Positions 12,858 through 22,548 of a DNA stretch of 64,000 nt are shown piece after piece. The notes below the pieces were generated by a model. That model searched no databases. It worked only from the letters and a program-made list of their open reading frames with translations, and had not been told where the DNA came from. The position numbers and the translations under genes are program-made. The stretch's first letter is position 1, and each line of letters opens with the position of its first letter. The stretch is taken from the NCBI GenBank assembly GCA_011799875.1, contig CM022303.1, positions 296,496,362-296,560,361 of the forward strand. Reading direction: 5' to 3'. This DNA comes from Thinopyrum elongatum. Taxonomy: Eukaryota > Streptophyta > Magnoliopsida > Poales > Poaceae.

Positions 12858-15800
12858 TGTAACACCCCTATGTAATTGCCACGGTGATCAGCTGCTAATA
12901 ATGCCAAGTCATATCATTTGCAGTGCTTAAACAAAGTGGTTAATCAAAGCAAATCAACTCCATTTTGAAAATCAACTCAAATTCAAAAGTGAAATATGAA
13001 GTTGATCAAACACTGTTGAAAAAATGTTCATTAAATGGCAAATAATCCAGGAACATTTGTAAAATCATCATCAATAAAGTTGGAGTTAGATAAGTGACTC
13101 TAACAAGATGAAACAGCACCAAAACAGAATATCTAAATCCATTTAAAATCTTTTCTAATTCAAGCAAACTCCAAATCTGCCCAAACCAATTTTTGGTGGA
13201 AGGGAATATTGCATTGTAATATTGGGGACAACTTTCATACTTTACAAAAACGCAAAAGAGCCCTAACTAAATCATAACAGAAAAGAATAAAAGAAAAAGA
13301 GAAACAGAAAACAGAAAAGTAAAAGCGAGGCATTGTGCACCGGGCCTTAGTGCACAGTGCCCCGACCAGCGCCGCAGGCCAGGCCCAGCCCGCCTGGGTC
13401 GTCCTCCTCCTCCCCGTGTCAGCGCGCGCGCGCGCCAGAGCCGGCGATGGGCAGCTGTCGCCCATCCCCCGGCGCCGCTGTCGCTGCGAGGATGATAAGA
13501 GCAACACCGGCTCCTCCTCGGCCTCTCCAACCCTAGCCCCGACAAATCCCCTCCTCTCGCTCCTCCTTCCTCTCGATCTCGTCGACGCCCGAGCGGAGCT
13601 GTCGCCGCGACGGCGAGATCCCGCGGCCACCGGCGCCGTCCCGACCACTCGAGCTATCCCTCGCCTCCGCCGTCGTCTGCTCGATCTCCTGACGCATTCA
13701 GGTGGAGCTGAGGAGCCCCACTGGCGCCGCGCGACGCCGTCCCCTTCCGCCTCTGCTCCGACGATCTCCGTCGTCTCCGGCGAGCCTCTGCAGCTACTAA
13801 GCCTAACGAGGGCTTTTCTTAGCCGCATGGTGAGCTACGCCATCCCCTGCTCCTCCCAGTTGACCCCTCGACCGCCGTAGCTACCTCGCCGCCGTTGCCG
13901 TGAGCCCGACGCCGCGGTTCGCCTCGCCGCCGTGACCATGGCCCCCTGTCGTGCTTGTTTGAGCATGGCATTTTGTTCCTGCTGCTTCCAGGAGTCGAAC
14001 GCGCCCGCGCACGCGCTCTCCCGTACCCCCAAGCTACGAATCCGACGACGACCGAACTCCGGCGCCCGCCGCGGAGCTCGCCGCCGTCGATTCACGATGT
14101 TTCCGGCCGGGCCACCGCCACCATTCAACGCGCCATTGAACGGCCGTTCGAACGCGCCCGGTCCCGTCCCTTTTGGTGGCCTGTAGGCGATTTCCGACGC
14201 CGGCCCGCGCCCTCCGCCGCGTTTCGATGTCGCCGGCGGCTAAACGTCGGCCGCAGCCGACGTGGCAGGCGTGGGGTCCACCCACGGTCACTGCCAGCGG
14301 GCCCCGCCGCGTGTTTTGACCGCGTTGACCTGAGTCAACGCGCGTCACTGTTCACCTTAGCCACTGACGTGTGGGGCCCATAGAATTAATTAGTGCTAAT
14401 CAAATAATTAGTTTTCTGTTAATCATATAGAGACACTGACATTAGGCCCCACCAACAGCTTAATTAGCTTAACCCATTAGTTTAGCCTCTGAGTCAATGA
14501 CATGTGGGTCCCACTGGACCCACATGTCAGGTTTGACTGGTCAGCCGTTCTGTTGACTTGCTGATGTCAGCATTGCCTCATGCTGACGTCACAATTCATT
14601 TTTTGCTAAATAAATAAATTCCAGAAATTCAAATAAACTTTAAAAATTCATAACTTTTAAACCGTAGCTCAGATCGAAAAAGTTAAAACATGAAAGTTGC
14701 TCAGAACGACGAGACGAGTTTGATCGTGCAGTCTGTTTCTTAGACGGAACCCCCTACGTAGGAGAACTCATAACTCCGGACCCGTATCCGGCAGATGAAT
14801 AGTGCACACACTTCGATAAATAAATCCCAGATTAATTCTAAAAATAACTAAAATGACTTAGATGCATATTTAGGCAACCCTGCACTGCATCATAGCCTAG
14901 CACGCACCGTATTGCAATTGTTTGCATTATGTTTACCTGTTTCTTCCCCCTCTTCTCTCTCGGTAGACCCCGACGTTGACGTAGCTCCCGAGGCAGACGC
15001 AGCTCAGGAGTACGACTACGTCCCCGACGATACCACAGACGACCTTGCCCTTGCCCCCGAGCAAACAGGCAAGCACCCCCATTTTGAGCATGCCTATATC
15101 GCCTATTCTCTTCTCTCTTATGCTTGCATTAGAACTGCTGCTACTGTTTCCTATATCTGTTGCATAGCCTGTTTATTGTAACCTGCCTTGCTACCTTACT
15201 GGTTATCCTAGACTGCTTAGTATAGGCCGGGTAGAGACACGACAGAGACCCCCACTGGATCCCGACTGCCCTGCTGGATATCAGAAGACCCGATCATCGG
15301 GATTGAAGACTAGACCCTGGCACCGCACATCACTTCCCCCTTAGTTGCCGACACTGCTGGGTTACCGTCGAGTGTCGAGGGTGATACCTTGTCAGCACTT
15401 CTGATGTTAACCTTGTAGGTTAGTTACTCGGTCGTGGTAAGCGAGGGTGATTCCTCCTACACCACCCCCGATAACGACATCGTCGCGCAACTCCTCAAGT
15501 GTGGACCTCGAGGGTGATTCCTCCTTCGTTCACCTTGACTATAACATCAGGTGGGATTCCATCGAGGGTGATTCTTCAGGATTCCCCTGGTGTCAGACAC
15601 ACAGATACTGTTGTTGATTTGACTTGCACTAAGAACCATGTTACTAAAGACGGGTCGGCCCTGTGGGGTACCCGCGCGAGCTTAATGCGAAGTGATGAGG
15701 AGTCGGGTTGACCTGGATGGTGCCCGCGAGATAACACGAGGCGTGGCCGGGCATTCTTAGCCCTTGCCGCAAGTCCTCGAGACGGGGCGACGGGGTCACA

Positions 15801-17062
15801 TCGATCGTGAGTCTCTGCTCATTTTCGCGCGTTCCTAATCCACTACGATTTGGATATTTGATCCGAGGGGCCTCTGGCCTGATAGCACTAACCATCACGT
15901 GGGCATAGTATGGGCGTTCTGCGTCGTATACTTTAGCCGAAGCTTAATGGACGTCAGCGACTGATGCGGCACACGCTGGGTTGGACTGGGAACGCAACCG
16001 CGCTTGTATAAGGGGTTGCTAGGTCTGCTCACCGGCGGTGCACGTAACGTGCAGGAGTTCCCGGGGCGATGGCCCAAGACCCCTGGGGGCATAGGTTAGT
16101 CCGGCGTGCTAACCTCTCTGTTAAGTATTTGGTCGGTTTGCGGCGTGTTGCTTAGCCGAGGCCGGGCATGACCCAGTAAAGTGTGTCCGGCCGGAGTTAA
16201 GCGAGCGTGGTGGGTAACTTGGTGCACCCCTGCAGGGAAGAAACTTCTATCGATAGCCTGTCCTACGGTAACGGACACTCGGAGTTGTATCCCGATCGGT
16301 ACAACTAGAACATGTGATGAGAACTGGATAGTACGGCTCTGGGATTGCTTTCTCGCAGGGAGTCGAGAAAGGATCTCAGGTCGAGGTTGATAATACTACT
16401 ACTACTACTTTACATTATGTTCATCTGTTCTCTTCTATTGCTGCAAAACTGTCGAAGATTGTTGAAGATGCTAGTCTTCGATAGGACTAGGCTTTCCCCC
16501 TCTATTCTGGCATTTCTGCAGCCCAGTCCACATATACAGCCATTCCTTTGACAATGTTGCATATGTAGTGTAGATCCTTGCTTGCTGAGTACTTCGGATG
16601 AGTACTCACGTTTGCTTTACTTTCTTTTTCCCCATATTCCATTTGATGCCACCAGACGACGGAGCCCCTGAGCCAGAAGCCCCAGCCGACGACCAGTACT
16701 ACTACCCGCCTGGCGAGTACTACTACTACGAGGAGCCGTTTGACGACCAGGAGTAGGATCGGAGGGTCCAGGGCAGGAGGCCTACACCTTTCGATCGTAG
16801 TATTTTAAATTTACCCCGCCTCTGTGAAGGCTTATTTCTCTCTCTGTAATATATCTGTACTCAGATATCTGATGCTTCTGCTGACGCTTGTATGCCATCG
16901 AGCTATGTATTCGAGCCCTCGAGGCCCTGGCTTGTAATATAAAGCTTGTATGACTTTATTTATGTTTTAGAGTTGTGTTGTGATATCTTCAAGTGAGTCC
17001 TTAGGCTTGATCGTGCGCATTTGCGTGTATGGTTAGTGCACGATTAAGCCGGGGTCGTCACA
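12858..17062 (+). repeat. LTR 3 of the Tekay array (complete, 4205 bp)
   Basis: Begins TGTAACACCCC and ends GTCGTCACA, directly abutting BARE/Angela LTR sequence, so 17062 is the right end of the insertion. It has more private base differences than LTR 2, many between about 15650 and 16150, including changes that look like deaminated CpG. It keeps the CpG-rich block and the repeated GAGGGTGATTCCTC sites, one of which has changed to GATTCTTC. Confidence 0.95.
16646..16756 (+). CDS. Short acidic Tyr-rich ORF in LTR 3 (open)
   Basis: A 36-residue frame from ATG to TAG. It starts MPPDDGAPEPEAPADDQ, followed by two Tyr runs and an acidic end. It is the only one of three copies without the internal stop, because codon 17 is CAG. 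It is tiny and very acidic, without signal peptide or membrane segment. Whether it is translated is unknown. It may be a relic of a longer gag-proximal or host-derived exon. Treat as hypothetical. Confidence 0.3.
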   Translation: MPPDDGAPEPEAPADDQYYYPPGEYYYYEEPFDDQE

Positions 17063-17361
17063 CGAACTATACGATCTTGTGCTATGCTTAGGATTGGGTC
17101 TTGTCCATCACATCATTCTCCTAATGATGTGATCCTGTTATCAACGACATCTAATGTCCATGGTCAGGAAACCATAACCATCTATTTATCAACGAGCTAG
17201 TCAACTAGAGGCTTACTAGGGACATGCTGTGATCTATGTATTCACACATGTATTACGGTTTCCGGTTAATACAATTATAGCATGAACAATAGACAATTAT
17301 CATGAACAAGGAAATATAATAATAACCATTTTATTATTGCCTCTAGGGCATATTTCGAACA
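17063..17361 (-). repeat. BARE/Angela/WIS-type copia LTR fragment (5' part of LTR, minus strand)
   Basis: Read on the minus strand it starts TGTTCGAAATATGCCCTAGA at 17361 and continues through familiar blocks of the Triticeae Angela/BARE/WIS LTR: TTCCTTGTTCATG, AAGCCTCTAGTTGACTAG and GAATGATGTGATGGAC. Homology stops exactly at the Tekay LTR end (17062), so the Tekay array landed in this LTR. The rest of the LTR should lie left of the window. One base of the usual TGTTGG start is changed to TGTTCG. Confidence 0.85.
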
Positions 17362-18530
17362 CCCAAAGGGAAGGAGCCATGAAAGAGGCATATGCAGATG
17401 ACAACTGACAAGGCTGATGCCATACCTCTCTCTTGATTTTCCTCATCACTATGAGCCCTAGGAAACAGGGACGAATAAGCCATCGGAGATGGACACAAAG
17501 CACAAGGAGGCACTAACCCCTTGATATTTTTCACCTATACCTGTGCCGGCCTTTTCTCCATGAATTGAGAGCTATCATCAAGTTCTCCTCTGCAGGCAGC
17601 GACCTGGGTGGAGGCTTGACCAGGACGGGTTCCTCCAATGCCGTTCCTGCCCTCACTGCATCGCTCCATCACCATGTTGTCTTCCCATGTGTGCCGCCTC
17701 CATCCTTCCTGAATGGGAGAGATTGGAGGAAGAGCAGCAGTGAGGAAGAGAAGAGGGATGGGGGAAGAGGAAAAAGAGAGGAGGAGAGCTCACATATTTT
17801 CAACGACAGCACATCCTCGGCGCCCTTCCCCTTGCAGCCATCAAACCATAGTCGATGGATAGGTGTTGGCCAGCCGGCCGACCGACGTCACCTCTCCCGC
17901 TCTTCCTCGGATCCGCGTCTCCGGTGCCGATGCCTTACCTCCGCCAACCCTCTCCCCTCTCCTCTGCAATGGCTCGCTCCCTCCTCGATCTAACATGCTT
18001 TTTTTTACCAACGATTGGCTCTGCCCTGCCGCCGAACTCCGGCGCGGGGGTAGGGGCTCTGCTGCCGAACTCTGTTACGGGGTTGGGGGCTCCCCGGGCG
18101 GACGGGATGGACTGCGGGAGCGACGGCGAGATGGGGAAGTGGGGGAGAGGCGGCGGCTGCGCGGGGGCGAGTTGGGAGTTGAGAGCAGGGGAAGGAGGGA
18201 CGAGGGGCTCGAGGTGCGCGGGGATAGGTCGATAGGGTTTCACGACCGACCAACCCCACGTTGCCCACGATCGCTGCAGTCAATCCTTTTTCACCAAAAA
18301 CACACGCGACGCACATAGGACGTGCTGCAACGCTGGGCCCGCGCGAGGAAAGGAGGACCACCCGTCATTGGTTGCAGCACCAAACAACAATGTGGAGAGA
18401 AGCCAGCGGTTGGATGTTTGACAACACGGTGAAAAAACGCCAGCGAGGTAAATCCTTCGATCCAGATCGATCGAGCGAGGTAGATAGCCCAGGATGGCGG
18501 GTAGCACAGCCAGGTTTATATGTTCAATAA
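17362..18530. other. Intergenic DNA, nothing recognised
   Basis: About 1.2 kb, AT-balanced on the left and GC-rich from about 17840 to 18240. Open frames up to 151 codons overlap on both strands without domain motifs, as expected in GC-rich DNA. No TIR, LTR or tRNA-like structure was found. It may be old transposon or promoter-like DNA. Confidence 0.5.
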
Positions 18531-19330
18531 AGATCCGGTTACAAGGCACGTAAGCACCGACATTACAAGACTGAAAAGATAGGATAATCCTATGCAAAAT
18601 ACCAGCGCCTGTTCCTCTCCTCCGACACCACCGAAGCGGCCACCAAAGAAAAAGAAAACAGATCACCTCTTCACCCGAGCTCGACGTGGCTCCATCGCTG
18701 ATCAGCAGCTTTACGGACCTCGAAAGTAGTTTGACAGAAGCAAAACCATTACGATTGAAAGAATCAGACCGGGGCAACATGTCCCCGGACACGCCATCGA
18801 ACTCTAGATCTGACACCCCCGCACGACAACGACGTCGAAGGAGGAAACCAGAACTGTCAGCCACCAACCACAAACCCAGCACGGGATGCACCATCTTCCA
18901 ACTGTCACTTGCGCAGACAACTGTCTGTGCATACTCCCGGACGATAAAACCTCCCTGCTCCACCATGACGTCGGAGACAACGCCACATCAACGGAGACAC
19001 ACCTGATGGAGTCGCCGCCGCCGCCTCGCCGACACCATCCATGAACCCTAACACAGCCGATCTGAAGGATCGGCAAACACACGATGCCATCAACTCCGAG
19101 ACGCCGCCATGAAGGGCACCGCCGGGGTGGGAGTGAAGCTGAGGCAGATTTATTCGTCCGGGCGCCGCTCCCACCACCCCAACGGCTCACCATGACCTAC
19201 AAATCCAAAACCTAATTACAGAGCGGAGGAACGGGGTCCCCCCTCCCTCCTGCCGCCGGAGCAGCCGGAGGGAGAGCCGCACCGCCGTTGTCATGCAACG
19301 CTGGAACGCGTGAGTTCTCATTCTCGCGTA
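18531..19330 (-). other. Possible degraded retroelement remnant (minus strand)
   Basis: On the minus strand this reads as G/T-rich text with repeated words such as GGCGGCGG and CTCCGTTGATGTGG. It runs toward TCTTTATTGAACATATAAA at 18540-18525, a plausible polyadenylation-type end. The style resembles the poly(A) retroelement at 22549-24120, but no shared stretch was aligned, no target-site duplication was found and no domain was recognised. Low confidence. Confidence 0.25.
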
Positions 19331-19666
19331 GGTGGATCACGTACTAGTACAATTTTTTCTTCTTCTTAGGCCAACTCCAACGCGCCACCCCATCTTGTCC
19401 GCCCGCGTCCATTTGGGGGTAAATGGACAAAACATGCCTCCCAACGCGCGGCCGCAAACGGACTGTCGTCCGTTTTCTGTCCGCTTTCGACCCATTCCCG
19501 GCCCAAGTTTGAGCCGAGTTTGCGGTCGAGCGGATAGCGCGCGGACGGGCGGGACGCACCCCCTTGTCCTTCCCTGGCCCGCCCGTCGGTGGCACAGCCG
19601 GCCACTTTCCCTCCTTTTTCTCTAAAACCTCCCGCGCCCCCGGCCTTCCCCCTCTCTCCCTCCACC

Positions 19667-20056
19667 ATGGCCGACGACGCGAATCCCGGAGACCCACCGC
19701 CTGTCGCGAAGAAGGCCATGGCGAAGAAGAAGAAGCCGCGGTCGGAGCTCTCGTCGGCGTCCGCCGCCAAGCTCGACAGGGAATCGGCCAAGAGGAGGGA
19801 CCGGCGAGCCATTGAAAAGGAGAAGAAGGCCGCCGCGCAGTACGCATCCGAGTGTGCCCTGCGGCATGCGATGCAGCACCAGGCCGAGATCGACGAGAAG
19901 GAGTCCATCGTCTCCAAGGCGCACCAATGCCGACACTAAAGCTAAGGAGGTGGCACTAGCGATCATGATCGTCGACAAGAACAACATGTCACCGGAGAGG
20001 AAGGCTTGATTCACGAACCGGCAGAAGGAGATGTTCGCCCGCGACAGCATGGTCTA
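19667..20056 (+). pseudogene. Harbinger-associated NAM-like/Myb-adjacent ORF, broken
   Basis: Starts at ATG 19667 with MADDANPGDPPPVAKK, then a Lys/Arg/Ala-rich helical stretch (KKKKPRSEL...KRRDRRAIEKEKKAAAQ). The frame breaks near 19917 and resumes one frame over at NADTKAKEVALAIMIV. It then meets TGA after MSPERKA, where related grass proteins have Trp, followed by readable FTNRQKEMFARDS. Such proteins, often annotated as NAM-associated or hypothetical in grasses, accompany Harbinger elements. One frameshift plus one stop makes it a pseudogene. The left end may include a basic nuclear targeting segment. Confidence 0.6.
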
Positions 20057-20089
20057 GGTGAGACGACGGCCGCGATGGCCGCGATTGCG

Positions 20090-20290
20090 GTCCTTTTTGA
20101 AGGCTGGCTCCTGTGCCGGCCGCTGGCTTTGTTGCCGGCGAGAAAACTTGTCTCTTTTGAAGGCTGGTTAGTGTGCCAGCTGCTGGCTGTGTTGCCGGCG
20201 TGAAACATGTCTTTTTGAAGGCTGGCTCCTGCGCCGGCCGCTGGCTTTGTTGCCGGCGTCAGACTGTAGGCCGCCGGCTGTGTTGCCGGC
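20090..20290 (+). repeat. Minisatellite of about 60-bp units inside the Harbinger-like element
   Basis: Three to four imperfect copies of a unit starting TTTTTGAAGGCTGGCTCCTG and continuing with CCGGCCGCTGG and TTTGTTGCCGGCG. The last unit is shortened. Repeated GCCGGC palindromes could form small hairpins. Confidence 0.8.
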
Positions 20291-20429
20291 CGGCGTGAAC
20301 TAGTGCGAACCGCGGCCGCGGCTAAAATCCTTTGTTTCTCACTTTTGCATGCATGTGGACAAGATGCGGCCGAAATGCGGCCACGCGTTGGGCGTACGGC
20401 CGACGTATCCACGAATCCGGACGGACATG

Positions 20430-20588
20430 ATCCCATTGCCACACCCAAACGAACGAAATCCGAACAAAGCGGACGTCTGTTTAGGGTCGCGTGTTGGAGT
20501 TGGCCGGACACGGTCCTATTGCCACACCCAAACGAACAAAATCTGAATAAAGCGGACGTCCGTTTGAGATCGCGTGTTGGAGTTGGCC
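20430..20588 (+). repeat. Duplicated subterminal region of the Harbinger-like element
   Basis: About 80 bp (from ATTGCCACACCCAAACGAAC to GCGTGTTGGAGTTGGCC) occurs twice in direct orientation, ending near 20503 and at 20588. The inner copy thus includes a complete terminal repeat, which gives the element two candidate right ends. Confidence 0.8.
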
Positions 20589-20591
20589 TTA

Positions 20592-21264
20592 GAGAGGAAG
20601 GAATCGCGTCCAACTTGGTCTGCCGGAATGGACAAATATTTTTGGTGCCATGTGCACAGAACGGGACGCGGTTTACAAGACGTGCTAGTGAGTTCGTACT
20701 ACCTCTAAAAAGGAAAGCCCGCACTCAAGCAAAGGTCACTCGTCGCACCTCTCAAAAAAAAAGGTCACTCGTCGCAACATTGAAGGGGAGGCCTGTATTT
20801 TAGTACTATAGTCCTCTTTTCCTTGGGTCGGGTTGGATTCAGCCAAACTCTGCCCGACTCCCCGTTGTGACCAAGAATTCCTTGGATTTGCCGCTCGCTC
20901 ACGCACGTGGCAGCGTTGACGCATGCGGCCTCGTTAATCGCGATGAAGATGCTAGTAGGAGTACTATCTATCTCGTTTTGTTTTGCTTGATTGAAAGATT
21001 GCTTTGACTCGGGTGACGCGTGTGCGTCGCACCTGGAGTGCGTGAACAGATTCCTGCTCCGTTTCCTGGATAGTCAGCACGGACAAACGGGACGATAATG
21101 GCTCAAATCTGACTTTGTGCCAGGGCCACCTATATACTACTACCTCAAATCAAAGCTTCCCAATGTTATTATCATTACAGGAAATGAACTTGATTCTTAC
21201 GTGACCACGCGAAAGTCATGACAAACAACAAACATCTATGCATTTTACATGATTTTGACGTCCC
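20592..21264. other. Intergenic DNA, nothing recognised
   Basis: Mixed-composition sequence with an A-rich run (20755-20762) and a short local repeat AAAGGTCACTCGTCGCA (about 20731 and 20762). No open frame with a recognisable domain, no TIR and no LTR were found. Confidence 0.5.
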
Positions 21265-21335
21265 AACAAAATGCTGGCAATCAAATGCGATAGTAAATAG
21301 TAAGATGAAGAAAAATGCGATATACTAGCTACAAT
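21265..21335 (-). pseudogene. rpoC2: Nuclear plastid DNA: rpoC2 fragment, left piece
   Basis: On the minus strand this translates as IVASISHFSSSYYLLSH, matching the recalled grass plastid RNA polymerase beta'' segment IVPSISNFSSSYYLLTH. It follows directly, in the same frame, from the right piece that ends GAI at 22145 once the intervening TIR element and one copy of its 3-bp duplication are removed. Homology fades beyond SH, near 21265. In plastids rpoC2 encodes a subunit of the plastid-encoded polymerase; here it is non-functional nuclear DNA. Confidence 0.8.
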
Positions 21336-22144
21336 GGCTGTGTTTGTTACAGCTTTAGGGACCAGTTTCTGATAGGAAAAATCCGAAACTGAAATAAACA
21401 GGTAAAATCGAACCGCTGTCGGTCCACAGCCCAAAACGGTTTCGAGCCTTTTCACGTGTTACTAGCCAAAGCACGCACGGGCGTGCTTCGCTCGCAAAGT
21501 TGATGGCTTCGACGCCACATGCCCGAAGTAACCCTGGCGAAACAAGGCAATTACACCGAAACTGCCATTCCGAGTTGATCGACCCCTTCTGTCGTTGCGT
21601 GCTAGTGCTTATGGATTCGTGTAATACCCGCACGCCTCGGGCCAGCACGTACACGGACGAATACCCGCACCTACGTACGCATACATATTCGGGTACTCGC
21701 GTGCCGGCCAGCACGTACGTATACGTACCCAAATACCCGCGCAGGTACGTACGTGATGTGTTTTTATTTTTCAGGCGTGACATGCTTGTGTGTGTGTGTT
21801 GAGCTCGTCTGGGTGCTTGTTGTGTGCTGTGTGAGTAACGTACGAGCGATTGAACCGTGCCATCGGCGGACGAGAACCGTGTCACATTGTTATCCTCATC
21901 CTTAAAAGTTCAGATCAGCAAGCATCAAGTCAGTTCGATCTCCGAAGCTCCCTCGCCGTCGCCATGAACCGACATTAGCACTGTAGGGGCATTTCAGCCT
22001 TTTCACCAGCTCACAGCCGTTTCCACAGCTGCATTGCCAAACAGCTAACCATCACTGCAGCTGTTTCCTCGGCACAGCAGCTTTGCCAGCACAGCAACGT
22101 CCACAGCTGAATCTATTGAAGCTGAAGCCCAAACAAACACAGCC
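21336..22144. mobile_element. 809-bp TIR element inserted in the plastid-derived fragment
   Basis: Ends are inverted: GGCTGTGTTTGTTACAGCTTTAG on the left and, on the minus strand, GGCTGTGTTTGTTTGGGCTTCAG on the right (written here as two arms of about 20 matched bases). A 3-bp duplication AAT lies at 21333-21335 and 22145-22147. Removing the element plus one AAT rejoins the rpoC2 frame as GAI-VASIS. A 3-bp duplication points to PIF/Harbinger or CACTA; the ends do not start CACT, so Harbinger-like is likelier, although AAT is not the usual TWA. The interior has CGTACGTA-rich stretches and a right end rich in CAGCTG. No transposase is present. Confidence 0.75.
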
Positions 22145-22485
22145 AATAGCACCTAAGGGCCCAAAAGTTTCTCGAATAGGAATTCTAGGATTCCATTCTT
22201 TTATTGCATTGGGATGTTTTGAATTCTTGTACTACAAACCAATTCGAGAACAGTTGGATGCCGACAAAATCATCAAAGAGTGGTATTCTTTATTTCCATT
22301 CAACAAAGTGTCAATAGCTTCTGGATGTTGGCTAAGTGATTCAATATTCACCTTGGAATAAAAAGAATTGATATTGGTGCGATCTAACCTATTATGGGGA
22401 ATCGGTCCTGCACTTGTCCTATCATACATTTTTCGTGTATACGAAATAGTGGACTTGACTAACTCGATCGAAGAGTTGATCTCCG
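22145..22485 (-). pseudogene. rpoC2: Nuclear plastid DNA: rpoC2 fragment, right piece
   Basis: The minus strand reads [19 protein letters not shown], then [25 protein letters not shown] and SNCSRIGL, and after an in-frame TAG (22232-22234) [19 protein letters not shown]. This follows the C-terminal half of grass plastid rpoC2 closely. A one-base loss near 22468 shifts the frame upstream of IELVKS. Substitutions are numerous compared with the recalled plastid protein, so the transfer looks old rather than recent. It is a nuclear plastid DNA insertion, interrupted by the TIR element on its left. Confidence 0.85.
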
Positions 22486-22548
22486 GTTGAGTCTATGAAC
22501 ATGCATCGTATGGGCTATTTTTTCGCCTGCCAACAATCCATCATCTCG

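Larger units (their letters stand above)
1..17062 (+). mobile_element. Tekay/Del-type gypsy chromovirus, tandem LTR-int-LTR-int-LTR array
   Basis: Three near-identical LTRs (1-2629 partial, 5642-9845, 12858-17062) alternate with two 3012-bp internal regions (2630-5641 and 9846-12857). LTRs start TGTAACACCCC and end GTCACA. Each internal region starts with a PBS matching initiator tRNA-Met and ends with a purine-rich tract next to the following LTR. The coding remnant has RT with YLDD, RNase H, integrase and a C-terminal chromodomain, which places it in the Tekay/Del chromovirus lineage. Both internal regions lack gag, protease and the RT N-terminus in the same way, so the deletion predates the duplication. 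The arrangement fits unequal recombination between LTRs. The left end and its target-site duplication lie outside the window; a right-hand duplication would be CGAAC at 17063-17067. The Triticeae family name is left open. Confidence 0.9.
19379..20588 (+). mobile_element. PIF/Harbinger-like DNA transposon, non-autonomous, 1210 bp
   Basis: Terminal inverted repeats GGCCAACTCCAACGCGC (left) and, on the minus strand from the right end, GGCCAACTCCAACACGCG. TTA target-site duplications lie at 19376-19378 and 20589-20591, the signature of PIF/Harbinger. Inside are a broken ORF of the type carried by grass Harbinger elements, a GC-rich minisatellite (20090-20290) and a duplicated right terminus. No DDE transposase was recognised, so mobility would depend on a partner element. 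Confidence 0.8.

Noticed and set aside
17565..18361. Open frames of 100-150 codons on both strands
   Set aside because: GC-driven; Ser/Pro/Arg-rich with no domain, splice signals or promoter context.
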